From: Buddleja alternifolia
Taxonomy: Eukaryota; Streptophyta; Magnoliopsida; Lamiales; Scrophulariaceae
Assembly (NCBI GenBank): GCA_019426215.1
Contig: CM033402.1
Coordinates: 26,261,102 to 26,325,101, forward strand
DNA: 64,000 nucleotides
Direction of reading: 5' to 3'
Each line of letters starts with the position of its first letter. Position 1 is the first letter of the stretch. Positions 34,081-45,088 of the stretch are shown one piece after another. Both the position numbers and the translations under genes were made by a program. The notes beneath the pieces were generated by a model, which saw nothing but the letters and a program-made list of their open reading frames with translations, was not told where the DNA came from and searched no databases.

Positions 34081-37000
34081 CATATAAACCATGTAATGAG
34101 TACAGGTAGAAGAACCCGGACACTCCCTTGAACCGCCCATATGCGCCAAGATTGCCACCAAACATACGGATTTGTAGTTTCCGGGATGTTAAAATTTCAA
34201 AGTGATGTAAGATGCGATCCAATTTCCTTTGCATCAACGCTACCAATAAAGATGTGACTTAGTGATTCACTCCATCCCTCCTTGCAGCAAACAAAGATTG
34301 ACATCGTCGAACGAATGGATTTACTCCATAAATCTCAAAAAAGAGGATTTACATCTATTTCATCTTGTACGAATTCCCACACTAATTTCATAGAAAACGT
34401 TCCACATTGAGATAAAGTCCATATAACACGATCGTTGGAGCTGGGGTTGATAGCGAATAACTTTATTTGATCCACTATGTTTGTCAGGAGAACTTGGTTT
34501 AGTTTGCTAACATCCCATGATCCATTTATCCAGAAGTCCGAGACCCTATCTTTCGTGTTATAAGGTTCTGGCACAACGAGATACAAAGCCTCATCTCCAA
34601 ACCATTTATCAAACCAGAAAGAGCAATTCCCGTCACCTATAGCCCAATCAATATTCTTTTCAGCACCATCTCTAATACGGCCTAGACGTTTCCAAATAGT
34701 AGAAGATGTTTGTTTAATTGAAGCCACTATTGGGTGTGCTTTTCCACTTTTTTAACATAAAAATAGCCTATATTGAGAAACCTGATCGTAGTTTCCACCA
34801 AAGCTTCATGCCAAAGGCTTTGATCATGTCTGGTAAGTTTCGTACTCCAATTCCACCCTCATCATAAGGGTAGCAAAGTTTTACCCAAGACGCCCAATGT
34901 GTATTCTTTACGCTGCTCGTAGTCCCCCAAAAGAAATGGTTGAAGAGAAGCTCAATTCGTTGTGTGACATTTTTCGGAGAATCTAACATCTGTAAAAGAT
35001 AAAGAGTCATAGAGAAAAGCACACTTTTTATTAATGTTAGTCTGCCCCCTTGAGAAAGCATCAATTTTTCCCAACCCCCCATACGAGTTGAAATTTTACT
35101 AATAACACTCTCAAATAAATAACCTTTTTTACTTCCTTTATAAAGTGGTGCACCAAGATAACAAAATGGGAGATGCTCCTGCTCAAAACCTGTTAACCTT
35201 TGGATACATCTAATACGCCCTCTGGTCACCAACTTGCCCATAATAAATCTTGACTTGTCACGATTAATTAGCTGGCCCGACACGGTCTCATAATATTTTA
35301 GGAATTTGCTTAAACAATTCAGCCCATTAGAAGTCCCCTTAGTGAAAATGAGGATATCGTCAGCATATGCTAGATGGCTTACTTGCATCCTGCCCCCAGT
35401 ATCATATTGTAAACATTGCATACATAGAAATAATTTCTCAATGCCTCTCGAGAGAAATTCAGTTGTCAATAAGAAGAGAGAAGGTAACAGAGAGTCACCC
35501 TGTCTAAGACCACGCGTAGACTTAGACAGGTAATCACAATTGAGAACCAGAAATTCTCAACTACATTTCGCACCCAACCAATCTATGTTTCCGAGAAACC
35601 CAATTTTTCCAACACTGAATACATAAACTTCCACTGAACCCGATCATACGCTTTAGCCATGTCTAGCTTAAGCAAAATATTAGGCCCCTTTTTTTTCTTT
35701 TGAATCTCATGGCATAGTTCTTGTGCGAGGAGAACGTTGTCCACAATATTACTCCCTCTGACAAATCCCAATTGAAAAGGTGAAATGACCTTGTTTAACA
35801 CTTCAGATAGTCGATTAGCTAGGATTTTCGTGAGCATCTTGTTACTAACATTACATAAACTAATCTGTCTAAAGTCCTTCCAACCACGAGGAGATTGTGT
35901 ATTCGGAATCAAGGAAATAGTTGTTGCTGTGTAACCCTTCCCTAACTTCGAGCTTGAGAAAAAATCATATGTTGCCTCCATCAAGTCCCCGCTAATAGTA
36001 TCCCAACATATCTGATAAAATAATGAGGTAAACCCGTTAGGACCGGCCACGCTATAAGGATCGATACTCCAGACTGCCACTTTAAGTTCTTCAATCGTAG
36101 GGGCAGATTCTAGTTGTTGTCTATTCGACTCGTTTATCATCTCCGGAATGCACGATAAGTCCACATCTTCATTAAAACCATTTGGGCCTGCGAACACATT
36201 TTTAAAATATGCTTCCGCCGATTCTTGAATTTGTATATTGTCCGTGGGCTCATGATTTCCATCCCTAATGCAATTAATCCATCCCTTACCCTTTCTTCGT
36301 TTAATCCACGCATGGTAAAACCTCGTGTTTTGCTCGCCATCTTTAATCCAATTGCATGCCGCTTTTTTATGCCAAAAATCCTCCTCCACCAATAATTGTT
36401 GAGTGAATTTCGCAGTAGCCTTATTCATCTCACAGAGATTGTGCTCACTCGGATTCAAGTCATATTCATGCTCCCTTCTCCTAGCTTCTTCCTCTGCCAT
36501 TTTGACATTTTCGAAAATATTGCCAAAAACCTTTTTACTCCAAACCTTAAGATGCCCTTTTAACCGAACCAGTTTGCGATGGAATTTTTCCAAGCCCCTA
36601 TAGTAGATTGGCTCGTTCCACGAAAAATGTACAATTTTAAAAAAACTATCATGTTTGACCCAAGCGTTGATAAAACGAAAAGCTGAGGGAGATGTCCAGA
36701 TACTCTCTGACATCGAGACCAAGATCGCGAGACGTATCGCACCTGAGTACTTTGTAATAAGTCTTGCCATGGTGTTGATAAAAATACTCTATCAAGCCGC
36801 TGGAGCACACCACGCTTAACATACCAAGTAAAAGGGGTTCCCTCGAAACCAGCATCTGTCAACTCACAAAGTGCCATATTATTAAAATCTTCCATTGATA
36901 GACGTTTCGGAGCAGCACCTCCTTGTTTCACGCTTGCATGAAGAATTACATTGAAATCCCCTCCAACTAACCACGGCTCTCCCATAGGGTTAACTTCACG

Positions 37001-37354
37001 AAGGGAATCCCAAAGATGAAGTCTCTCCTCCCTCATGCATTTTGCATGAACAAATGTACAATTTAATGGTTTCCGAAGCAATTGTGAATGGACGCACACA
37101 TGCAAAAATTGGTCATCATTAACCAAAGAATCTATGTTAGAATCATCATTAAACACGAGCCAAATATGGTTATTAATGTTGCTAATCGCATTATCAAAGC
37201 CAAAATGACAACGAACTTGATAACAATCAAGCTGAATTTTAGGTTCTATAATAACTAAAAATTGTGAATTATACCTCCTACACAGATGACGGACACGAGC
37301 AGCCGTGGTTTTGTTACCAATTCCACGCACGTTCCATATCATTGTATTAATCAT
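34081..37354 (-). pseudogene. LINE ORF2: endonuclease, reverse transcriptase, zinc-finger region
   Basis: It starts MINTMIWNVRGIGNK at 37354. Endonuclease: WNVRG, IIEPK, GDFNVIL, LDRVF; the expected SDH motif reads SGH, a likely inactivating change. A frameshift near 36750-36560 moves to the RT frame (36770-35583: SVAGPNGFTSLFYQ, LDMAKAYDRV). Another disruption at about 35583-35500 precedes RGLRQGDSLLPSLF, then YADD in LAYADDILIF (35469-34768). 34727-34335 continues with the segment before the zinc finger (NIDWAIGDGNCSFWFDKW), and 34334-34081 carries a zf-RVT-like stretch up to the Athila insertion. The enzyme would nick DNA and copy LINE RNA into it; this copy is broken. Confidence 0.88.
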
Positions 37355-38796
37355 TTGATAATATTGGGGTTGTTAACTTTAGCACTTCTTGTCATCATTC
37401 GTGTATTCACCATTATTTTTGTAGGCGATTTACTTCTCCTTTCATTGTCTATAGAGATAGCTCTTCTATGTTTCCTTGTCGTGACTTCCTGCCAAGGTAT
37501 ATTCAACTCCGTATCTTCTGAATCCACTCGTAAGCCATCATTATCCAGCACCTCCACATCTTCCCCCATGAAAATATCTTGATGATTTGTCCCCTCATTC
37601 GTCAAAGGAGATTCAATTGCTTCCAGTTCCCTTTCTCTGCGCATGTCATCCGTATACCCTTTGTGTGTCATGTTACCCATTCGGTTTGAGCTTACATTGA
37701 AGGGTCTTTTGCATGCATTAATACATTATAATTTTGTCCATCTATTACCACCCTTCGACTCTCCGTATCATTTTTGCTTCCAGCCACTGAATTTGGTGTT
37801 TTTGGAACCACATCATCATCAGCTTTTTTTGTTCCACTTGTAGATGATGTCAACGATTTCTTCGAATTTTGCCCATCAGCCTCCTTAGATTCATTTTCCA
37901 ATGTACCAGCACCCCTTTTTTTATTAAGTTTCTCTCGTAAGTCCTCCACGTTTGCTACTTCCTCTGTACTTTTTTTTTTCCGAGTCATCTTCATTATTTT
38001 CTTTACGAAGGTAGCAAGCAAACATCGCATGTCCCCTATGCCGACGTATTTTGCAATATTGCAGGATGCCTTCATACTGTAATTCGAAAAAGAATGTCTT
38101 ACCATTGATTTGTATCGGGATATCAGGTTGTAGTTTCTCTAAGACATTAATTTGCACGCACATTCTTGCCACCATTGGATTAGCGATGTCCATTGTAGCT
38201 TCATTTAACTTCAACAGCTTTCCCACCAAACTTGCAATGTGATATAGGAATTGTCGATGGAACCAATGAGGTCGTAACCCAAACACTTTGATCCAGATTG
38301 GCATAATCGGTGATTCCTCATTAGGGTTAAAATCCGATGTCCACTTCAAAACTCTCATCGGGAAGCTATCAAAATACAATGTTTGCTTCATCCAAACCCT
38401 AGCATAGTCATTGGGGTCAAATAGACTGATCCAAACGTGTTTATGATCTAACACCCCTATCTTGAAACCTTTATTTAATCCCATTGCTTCAAACTTCGTG
38501 CGCAGCCTTTGCATGGTGCGGTATCCTTGGGAGAATTTGCAGACGAGTGCATACTGGAAGGGGGCTTCCATAAAGTCATCCTCTTCTTTTGATATAAAAA
38601 TCGTTTTCCTACCAATAAGTAGTGCCGAGGTGCCGATGGCGTTGGATTAGACGCCATGAACAAAATCTTTTTTGGCCGATCACGCTGCTAATTCCTGTGG
38701 AAGCTTGTTAGATTTAAGTTTGTCTGCATATGAGATTGCTTCACCATTTGGAGGAACAGCCGGATTAGGAACTTGCGCCTCCTGAGAAAGCGCCAT
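37351..38796 (-). pseudogene. LINE ORF1: nucleic-acid-binding protein
   Basis: The likely start is 38796 (MALSQEAQVPNPAVPPNGEA); a stop follows near 38680. The main part, 38571-37924, is a DUF4283-like RNA-binding domain (FEAMGLNKGFKIGVLDHKHV, LYFDSFPMRVLKW) followed by a damaged CCHC knuckle (YCKIRRHRGHAMFAC, second Cys now Arg). A frameshift near 37930 separates a Ser/Lys-rich region (38105-37692) and the C-terminus (37680-37351), whose stop overlaps the ORF2 start as ATGA (37354-37351). ORF1 protein binds LINE RNA in the retrotransposition particle. Confidence 0.82.
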
Positions 38797-39216
38797 GTGA
38801 ACCCTTGAATTCTCAATTCATGGATGCGAAAAAGTCGGAGGTTTTTTTTTTTGCTTGCTTAATTTCATTTCACTCTCTTTCCAATTCATTTCCAATTATC
38901 TATAAGTTCCTATATCTATCTCATAGGACATAATGACATAGATATTATGGTTACAAAAATTAATTAAAAATCCAAATAATAATTATTATTATTAAACACA
39001 TGTATCGAATGTGCCTAGGCGACTAGTACAAATTATAATAGAAAGTGCAGAATAAATTTATCTTTTTACATAGATCATTTATACTTTGGTCAATCAATAT
39101 TGTTCACAACTAAACCCACCCACCCCCCAAAACCCCAAAATGTTCAACTGCTTGTTCATAAATCATAGTTCTTTTTTTAATTAAATGAAACAATATTCAA
39201 TTAAATTAAACAAATG

Positions 39217-39345
39217 TTAACTCAGCATCAACGAGAGAAGGAACAAAGTCTGGGAGTAAAAGCCCCTCCATAAAACCAAAGTAAACCGCAGACCTAACGA
39301 GACGATGAGCAACAGTCAACAGAATTTGCTAATCATCGAACAAGA
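39217..39345 (-). pseudogene. RNase H C-terminal fragment (old LINE relic)
   Basis: The minus strand reads VAHRLVRSAVYFGFM and then LLPDFVPSLVDAE, the tail of a plant LINE-type RNase H domain. A stop lies upstream and no other LINE part is beside it. Confidence 0.6.
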
Positions 39346-39756
39346 CCCAAAGAAAAGACCTAAGAATGTAAAGCAACAAAAACATCAACAAAGAACGAAC
39401 TAAACATAGAAAAATCTGAAGCTCGCGACTAAATTAACAAAAGAAATTCCATTTATGTATTAATTTTAAGTACCTATAAAACATTTTTTTTCCTTGTTCT
39501 TCTCTTCTCTCAAAATTCATTCTTGTTTTGATTTTTTTGGTTTTACTGCCCATTTCTCCACGTCCTCTATTATAATTTTTCTTTCATATATATAGAGAGA
39601 GATCAGTATATACAATTTACGTTAAATATATATCTAAGGAAAAAAAAATTGTACATTAAACGGATATGTTTGTGTAACAGGAACGCGAAGGATCCAGCCA
39701 TGTAAACGATCCGGATGGACTACCAGAAGTCTTAGACTAGACTCAACCATCTCTAG

Positions 39757-39822
39757 GTGTCCTTTTATTGTCATGAAATTAACCAAGCAGCTGACTGTTT
39801 GGCTAAACAGGGTGCTGCCTAG
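39757..39822 (+). pseudogene. RNase H motif fragment (second relic)
   Basis: The plus frame reads VSFYCHEINQAADCLAKQGA and then a stop. H-E-I-N-Q-A-A-D-x-L-A is the conserved C-terminal signature of RVT_3 RNase H. Orientation is opposite to the relic at 39217, so they are separate insertions or a rearrangement. Confidence 0.55.
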
Positions 39823-40976
39823 AATGATAAGGAGGACTACTACTATGATTGCCCTAATTGTTTAACTAATTTTGTTGTCAAAAATACAGCACGTTGTTAT
39901 GAAAATTATTTGGTCGAGGCACGGGTTACCTGATTTACTTAACTCAATGATGTCCCACCCTCGGTGGTTACGAGATATAGCATTTGTGTCCTAAGATACA
40001 ATGACTAGAGTCTTAGAATTAGGAACACTTGAAAATTCTAAGCCTAACGAACAATCTTCTATTAGAACTCTTGTCTATAAAATCACGTTGAAAACTCTTA
40101 TAAATTCACAAATTAGAATCTTAAGAGTGAAATCTAGAAAATGATGTATGAATGTGTAATGATTTAAAAAGTGAGGGGTCTCTTTATAGACAATGGAAAG
40201 TTGTGGAACAAAAGGTGCAACATTTCAGAAATTGCAAATAGGCCCAAAAGTTGTGACATTTGGGCAAATAGCCCCTGCCCATAACTTTTCAAAACTTGCA
40301 TTTTGGCCCCAAATTTTCTTTAATTTTGCATAATGGTCCATAATTGTGCGTATACATATTCATCACTCTCGTACAATCGCGATCATCGATCTTACGATTG
40401 TGATAATTTGATCATAACACTCTAACCATTGATTTCTCATTCATCTGATATCGGATTTGAGTCATTCAAAATGTTAAATTCATCTACTCGAAACGTAGAT
40501 TAATTTAAGCCAATTAAACTCCATATCCAAAAAATGGAGAACACTTAAAAATACCAAACAAATTTTGTCCAAAGATCTCACGTATATTGTACATATAATA
40601 TCTCTAAGGGACCTCTTTTGTATAAATGTGCGTACTCTTTTATGGGTCAATTTAAATATGTTTTTTCCTGTTAAAAAAAAATGTGAATATGTTTTTTTTG
40701 TTTTGAAAAAAAACGAATATGTAAAGTAAACAATGACAAATATCATAAATTAAATTGGAGTATTTGAATTGCCTTTCTCCTCTTCTCTTCTTTGGTCAGC
40801 CGAAACGTGGCCATTGACCCTCCTACTGCCGCCGCCTTGACCCTATAGGCAATACAAGCATAATTTCTTGCTTAGGGTCTTTTTCCTTATGAATGATAAG
40901 GAACTATTTGGCATCCACATACAAGTTTTGCATTCCAAACGTGCACCGCCTATTTTATAGGGCTAATTCCACAATC

Positions 40977-42944
40977 AAGGATGGAGCGAAGCGGTGGGCT
41001 GGAGGGTGCCCGTGCCCTTCAATTTTTTACTTTAGAAAGTTTTTTAGATATGTATATTTGTCCCCCTAAAAAATAACAAAAAAAAATTAATTTGACATTC
41101 TTAGCCCATATGCTTATCCAAATCCATGTAGTAGAATAATTGATTCAATTTGACACTCCAACTGGCTACATAGCCCAATATTAGGTTAGGATTCTAATTA
41201 TAATTTTACATATGTCCATTACCCATGACTGTCCAAAGTTCATCAGCCATTTTTTAAGATTTATGAGCCTATGAGCATCAAATATTTCTCGTGATTCACA
41301 TATAAAAGCACATTATTTTTTCTTGATTTTTCTAAATGAACATTGATTCTTTGTTATTCTGAAAACAAAGAGAGGGAAAAAAAACTTTTAGATCTTATTT
41401 TCTTTAAACTATACTTCCCAACATAGATTAATTTTCTCATTTTCAAGGCTGAACGAGTATTGTACTATTTGAATACAAATTTTAAAATTTTATTTTGACA
41501 TTTTTGTTATATATATTACACGTGTTATTCTAAAGTATAAAGTCTAGTTAAGTAAATTTTATTTTTCTTACGAATTTCCAAACATATATGATGGGCATCT
41601 ATATATTAAGAATTTGATTGTGAAATATAAGTACTAATAAAAAGAAGGGGTAAAAATCATTATCTACCCAAACAAAATCATTATCTACCCAAACTTTGTG
41701 GATTTTTATATTTGTTGGAACAACTTTTTTTTTAACACTTACCTACCCGAACTTTGCGGGTTTTACACTTTTTAGAATATTGGCATATTCCGGCGGATAA
41801 ACAAACATTTTTTTTTACACTTTTTTATCCAAACTTTTTTTTTTACACTTTTGATCCAAACTTTATTTTTTTTACACTTTTTGATCTAAACTTTGTTTTT
41901 TTTACACTTTTTTATCTCGCCCTGCCGGAAGTGTTGAAACTCCGTCGGAATGTTCCGCCGGAATATGCCAATATTAAAAAAAGTGTAAAAGGCGCAAAGT
42001 TCGGGTAGATAAGTGTTAAAAAAAAAAGTTTGTTCCAAAAAGTGTAAAAATCCGTAAAGTTTGGGTAGGTAATGATCTTTACCCCTAAAAAGAATGAAGA
42101 AAGGTGTGATGGTGGGTAACATGGATTTTCTCTTCTAGAAAATGTGTTTAAATATAGAATAGTGACCAGAAAATTGGGAGCTTAAAGGAAAACATATATA
42201 GGAGTGATGTTATGCTACCAGTTATTGTTCAATGGTTTCACTTCTTTTAATTTTGGTAAGAATTGAATGCAATAAATGTATTTCGTTTGAGTTTCGTAAT
42301 TTATTTTTATCAAAATAAATAGATATCTTACAATATCAAACATTAGTAAGAAAACGGTGAAGTGTAAACTATGGTATATATCGCTTGTCTATAGGTAATA
42401 GGTGGTATGAATAATTGACAATGTTTTTGACTTGCAAAATGCAACTTTCTAGTTCAACTGAGGTGATTTTGGATGCTCTCACTTTCTTAACAATGAGATG
42501 AGATTTTTTTTTTTAAAATTAGAGAGGTAAAATAACAATTGGGATATAAAATAAGAAATTGTGTGATTAGAATTTACACTATATGTAGCTCCTTTCGTTT
42601 ATGTTTCTTTCATGTAATTGATGTATTTGTGAATTGTGGGTATTTATAATATTCATATAAAATATATTAACTAAGTAAGCAAGAGATTAAAAAAATCGAG
42701 CACAGTTTGGAATGCCCAAAGTTATATTAAATAAATAGCACATACGTTTTACTTAGCAGTGACTTGTATATTTTTTCTATTGAAGCACAAGTGAAAATAC
42801 AAATATTGTTTTCACTTGTTTTCAGAGCTACAATAAATAAAAAAAATCACACCAAAAAATGTGCGTAAAAATAAATATTAAAATATTAATATTTTTAACA
42901 TTTTGGTTTCGCCCTCCTCAGTCAAAACATTGGCTCCGTCCCTG
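40977..42944. mobile_element. Possible non-autonomous hAT-like element
   Basis: The left end CAAGGATGGAGC and the right end (reverse complement CAGGGACGGAGC) are 12-bp inverted termini with 10 matches, of the CAGGGGCGGAGC kind seen on plant DNA transposons. The interior is AT-rich with no transposase. The flanking 8-mers (TCCACAAT and CCTATTAT) do not match well, so the target duplication is not supported. A MITE (41647-42085) is nested inside. Confidence 0.35.
41647..42085. mobile_element. Mutator-like MITE, 439 bp
   Basis: Terminal inverted repeats of about 150 bp: the left arm from GGGGTAAAAATCATTATCTA and the right arm ending AGGTAATGATCTTTACCCC, both carrying the TTCCGGCGGA word at their inner ends. 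A perfect 9-bp target duplication TAAAAAGAA (41638-41646 and 42086-42094) is the length made by Mutator-type transposases. The centre repeats a 15-20 bp phrase (TTTTTACACTTTTTGATC) four times. No coding capacity. Confidence 0.9.
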
Positions 42945-43585
42945 CCTATTATTTAGTATAATTACGAACTAGTCCACTTATTTTGGACTCTTAACAAATA
43001 ACCCTTTATAAAAAACCTCACATTGATCTCATCTGACTAATGACCATTAGTCAAGCGCGACAAAAAGTGTAAATAACAATCTTGGTAAAAAAAAATAAAA
43101 AAAGGATTGTTAGTTGCACTAACTACCCTCTTGATTTTGTGTAATTATAGTCGAAATCCGCTTATTTTAAGCATATAAGATACACTTCTAATGTAAAGAA
43201 AACTTACATCCACCTGCTTATGACTAATTATCATTAGTTAAATGTGATATTGCTCATAAAATTATTCGAATTTAGTATTTGTTTTCATTTTCTACCAACT
43301 TTGATTTGAGTCCAATCAGTATCGGGGTTAGTTTCTTGTACCATATAAGAGCAAATACAAAATTTTTATTTTCCTGTAACTTTCGTTGATATTTTTATTT
43401 ATTTTTTAAAAAATTTGACTCTCATTTTATTTCCTTTTCTTTTATTTGTTCTAAAAAATTCTAACTAGTTCCCCTAAATGAAAATCGAAACAAGTTTGGT
43501 AACACAATGTAACCGAATCAAAATATTTATCATGGTACTTAGTATGGTATTTTAGCGCATATTTAGTACGATTTTGGCGATTGTA
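42945..43585. other. AT-rich spacer with diverged repeat copies
   Basis: Two related blocks (about 42957-43060 and 43134-43250) share the order TAATTA, CTTATTTT and GACTAATNANCATTAGT. A third, inverted relative lies at about 44660-44760. No gene is seen. Confidence 0.45.
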
Positions 43586-44405
43586 TAACCCCCCAAACTA
43601 TTAGGTGATGTGCACTTTGCCCCCCAAACTATTAAAAGTTGCACTCAAAACCCTAAACTATCATATATGTGCACTTTGCCCCCTCGGTCAGCTTCAGGCA
43701 GCACACAGGGGGCAAAGTGCTACAAACCGCATAGGTAACGGGGCAAAGCGCACATCACCTCATAGGTTGGGGGGGGTATCTGTTATTTTCTCTTCTTCTT
43801 TTTTTAAATTCAAATATTTTTAATATTAACTTAACCCTCCTCGGTCAGTTTCGGGAAAAATTTTACCCATTCATCGTTCAATTTAAATCATGCATATTGA
43901 GATTTATTTGGATTTTTTTTGAAATATTATTTCTAGGTTTGAAATAAATAATTTTCTAATATGAAAATAAGAAAAATAAAAATAAAACATGAAAATAAAT
44001 AAGAAAACAATGAAAAAAAGTATAAATTCAAATATTCATAATTTTCTAAAAACAAAAAAAAATTCAAAAATTCGGAAACATGAAAATAAATAAAAAAAAT
44101 ACAAAAAGTATAAAATTAAAAAATTTTAAAAATCAAAAAATTATTAAAAATTTTAAAAAATAAAAAAATCAGGTGATGTGTGCTTTGCCCCCTCACTTAT
44201 GAGGTGATGTGCGCTTTGCCCCCTCACCTATGTGGTTTGTAGCACTTTGACCCCTCACATATGTGGTTTGTAACACTTTGCCCCCTGTGTGCTGCCCGAA
44301 GCTGACCGAGGGGGCAAAGTGCACATATATGATAGTTTAGAGTATTGAGTGCAATTTTTAATTGTTTAGGGGGCAAAGTGCATATCACTTAATAGTTTGA
44401 GAGTA
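43586..44405. repeat. Large imperfect inverted repeat
   Basis: The left arm (about 43586-43763) and right arm (about 44190-44405) are reverse complements across most of their length, sharing GTGCACTTTGCCCCCTCGGT, GCAGCACACAGGGGGCAAAG and ACTATCATATATGTGC. The middle (about 43800-44160) is a low-complexity A/T block. The right arm has an extra partial copy of GGTGATGTGYGCTTTGCC at 44172. It could be a long-TIR element or two opposed MITE copies; no target duplication was found. Confidence 0.8.
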
Positions 44406-45088
44406 TCTTCTATTTTCTCTTTCATTTAAATTGTCTCAAATTAGCATATTACCGAATATGCACTTTACTATTATATGTCAACCATTTTTTATGACATGAT
44501 TATTTAAACATTTAAACTACAATTACATCTTCTTTATTTTGAAACATTACATTTATCCTCTCACGATTTTTTTGATCAAATAAGAATAGTTGATTGATGG
44601 AAGAGCAAAACAAGAAATTCAAAAAAATATTTTTTTATGATGTCAACAAGTCCCATAAATATTCTAACGGGATGTGTGAATGTAAGATTTTATTATAACT
44701 GAGATGTGTTTATTAAATGCCTAAAATAAGCAAGTTGGTTATAATTACAATAAATAAGAGGATGGTGTGATTAACCCCTATTTATATTCTTCAAAGCAAA
44801 TAAGCAAATAGATCAATTGGAAACATTTGGCCAACTAAAACATACAATAGAGATAATATCTTTCAATATAATTGTTACTTATTAAAAAAAATGCCCTGAG
44901 AAAGACAAGATCACCAAGGATGGATAGTTCACATTTAGGAAAGCCAGCCGAACCAAGAAACTCAACTAAGATGTACAATAAACCATCTAGTACTTGTACG
45001 TTTGTAACTACAACTCCAATATATATGTCAGGAGGGTTAAATTACATTAGCGAATCAACACTATCAACATATTACCTGAGAAAATACA
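44406..45088. other. Spacer and likely 3' UTR of the SMXL gene
   Basis: AT-rich, no independent gene. The part nearest 45088 should hold the 3' UTR and polyadenylation site of the minus-strand gene. The block at about 44660-44760 is an inverted relative of 43134-43250. Confidence 0.5.

Larger units (their letters stand above)
24690..38872 (-). mobile_element. L1-type plant LINE, split by an Athila-like element
   Basis: Bounded by a 14-bp direct repeat CTCTCTTTCCAATT (24676-24689 and 38873-38886). On the minus strand ORF1 (38796-37351) is followed by ORF2 with endonuclease, RT and zinc-finger region to 34081. The element is then interrupted by the insertion 26139-34075 and continues with RNase H (about 25952-25436) and a 3' A-rich tail (T-rich on the plus strand, 24690-24703). 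Without the insertion it is about 6.2 kb, a normal full-length size for plant LINEs with RNase H. Several frameshifts and stops show it is dead. Confidence 0.9.
38887..40976. other. AT-rich spacer with repeat relics
   Basis: No complete gene. It holds two RNase H fragments (annotated separately) and, at about 39990-40480, an LTR-like stretch with a minus-strand TATA-like box (complement of CTTTATAGAC near 40180) but no partner. A minus frame at 40746-40480 (88 codons) is low-complexity and not supported. Confidence 0.5.

Noticed and set aside
41754..42122. Phe-rich frames on both strands
   Set aside because: They are translations of the T-rich inverted repeats of the MITE.
43605..43823. 72-codon plus-strand frame
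   Set aside because: Lies wholly in the inverted-repeat arm; DNA-level repeat explains it.
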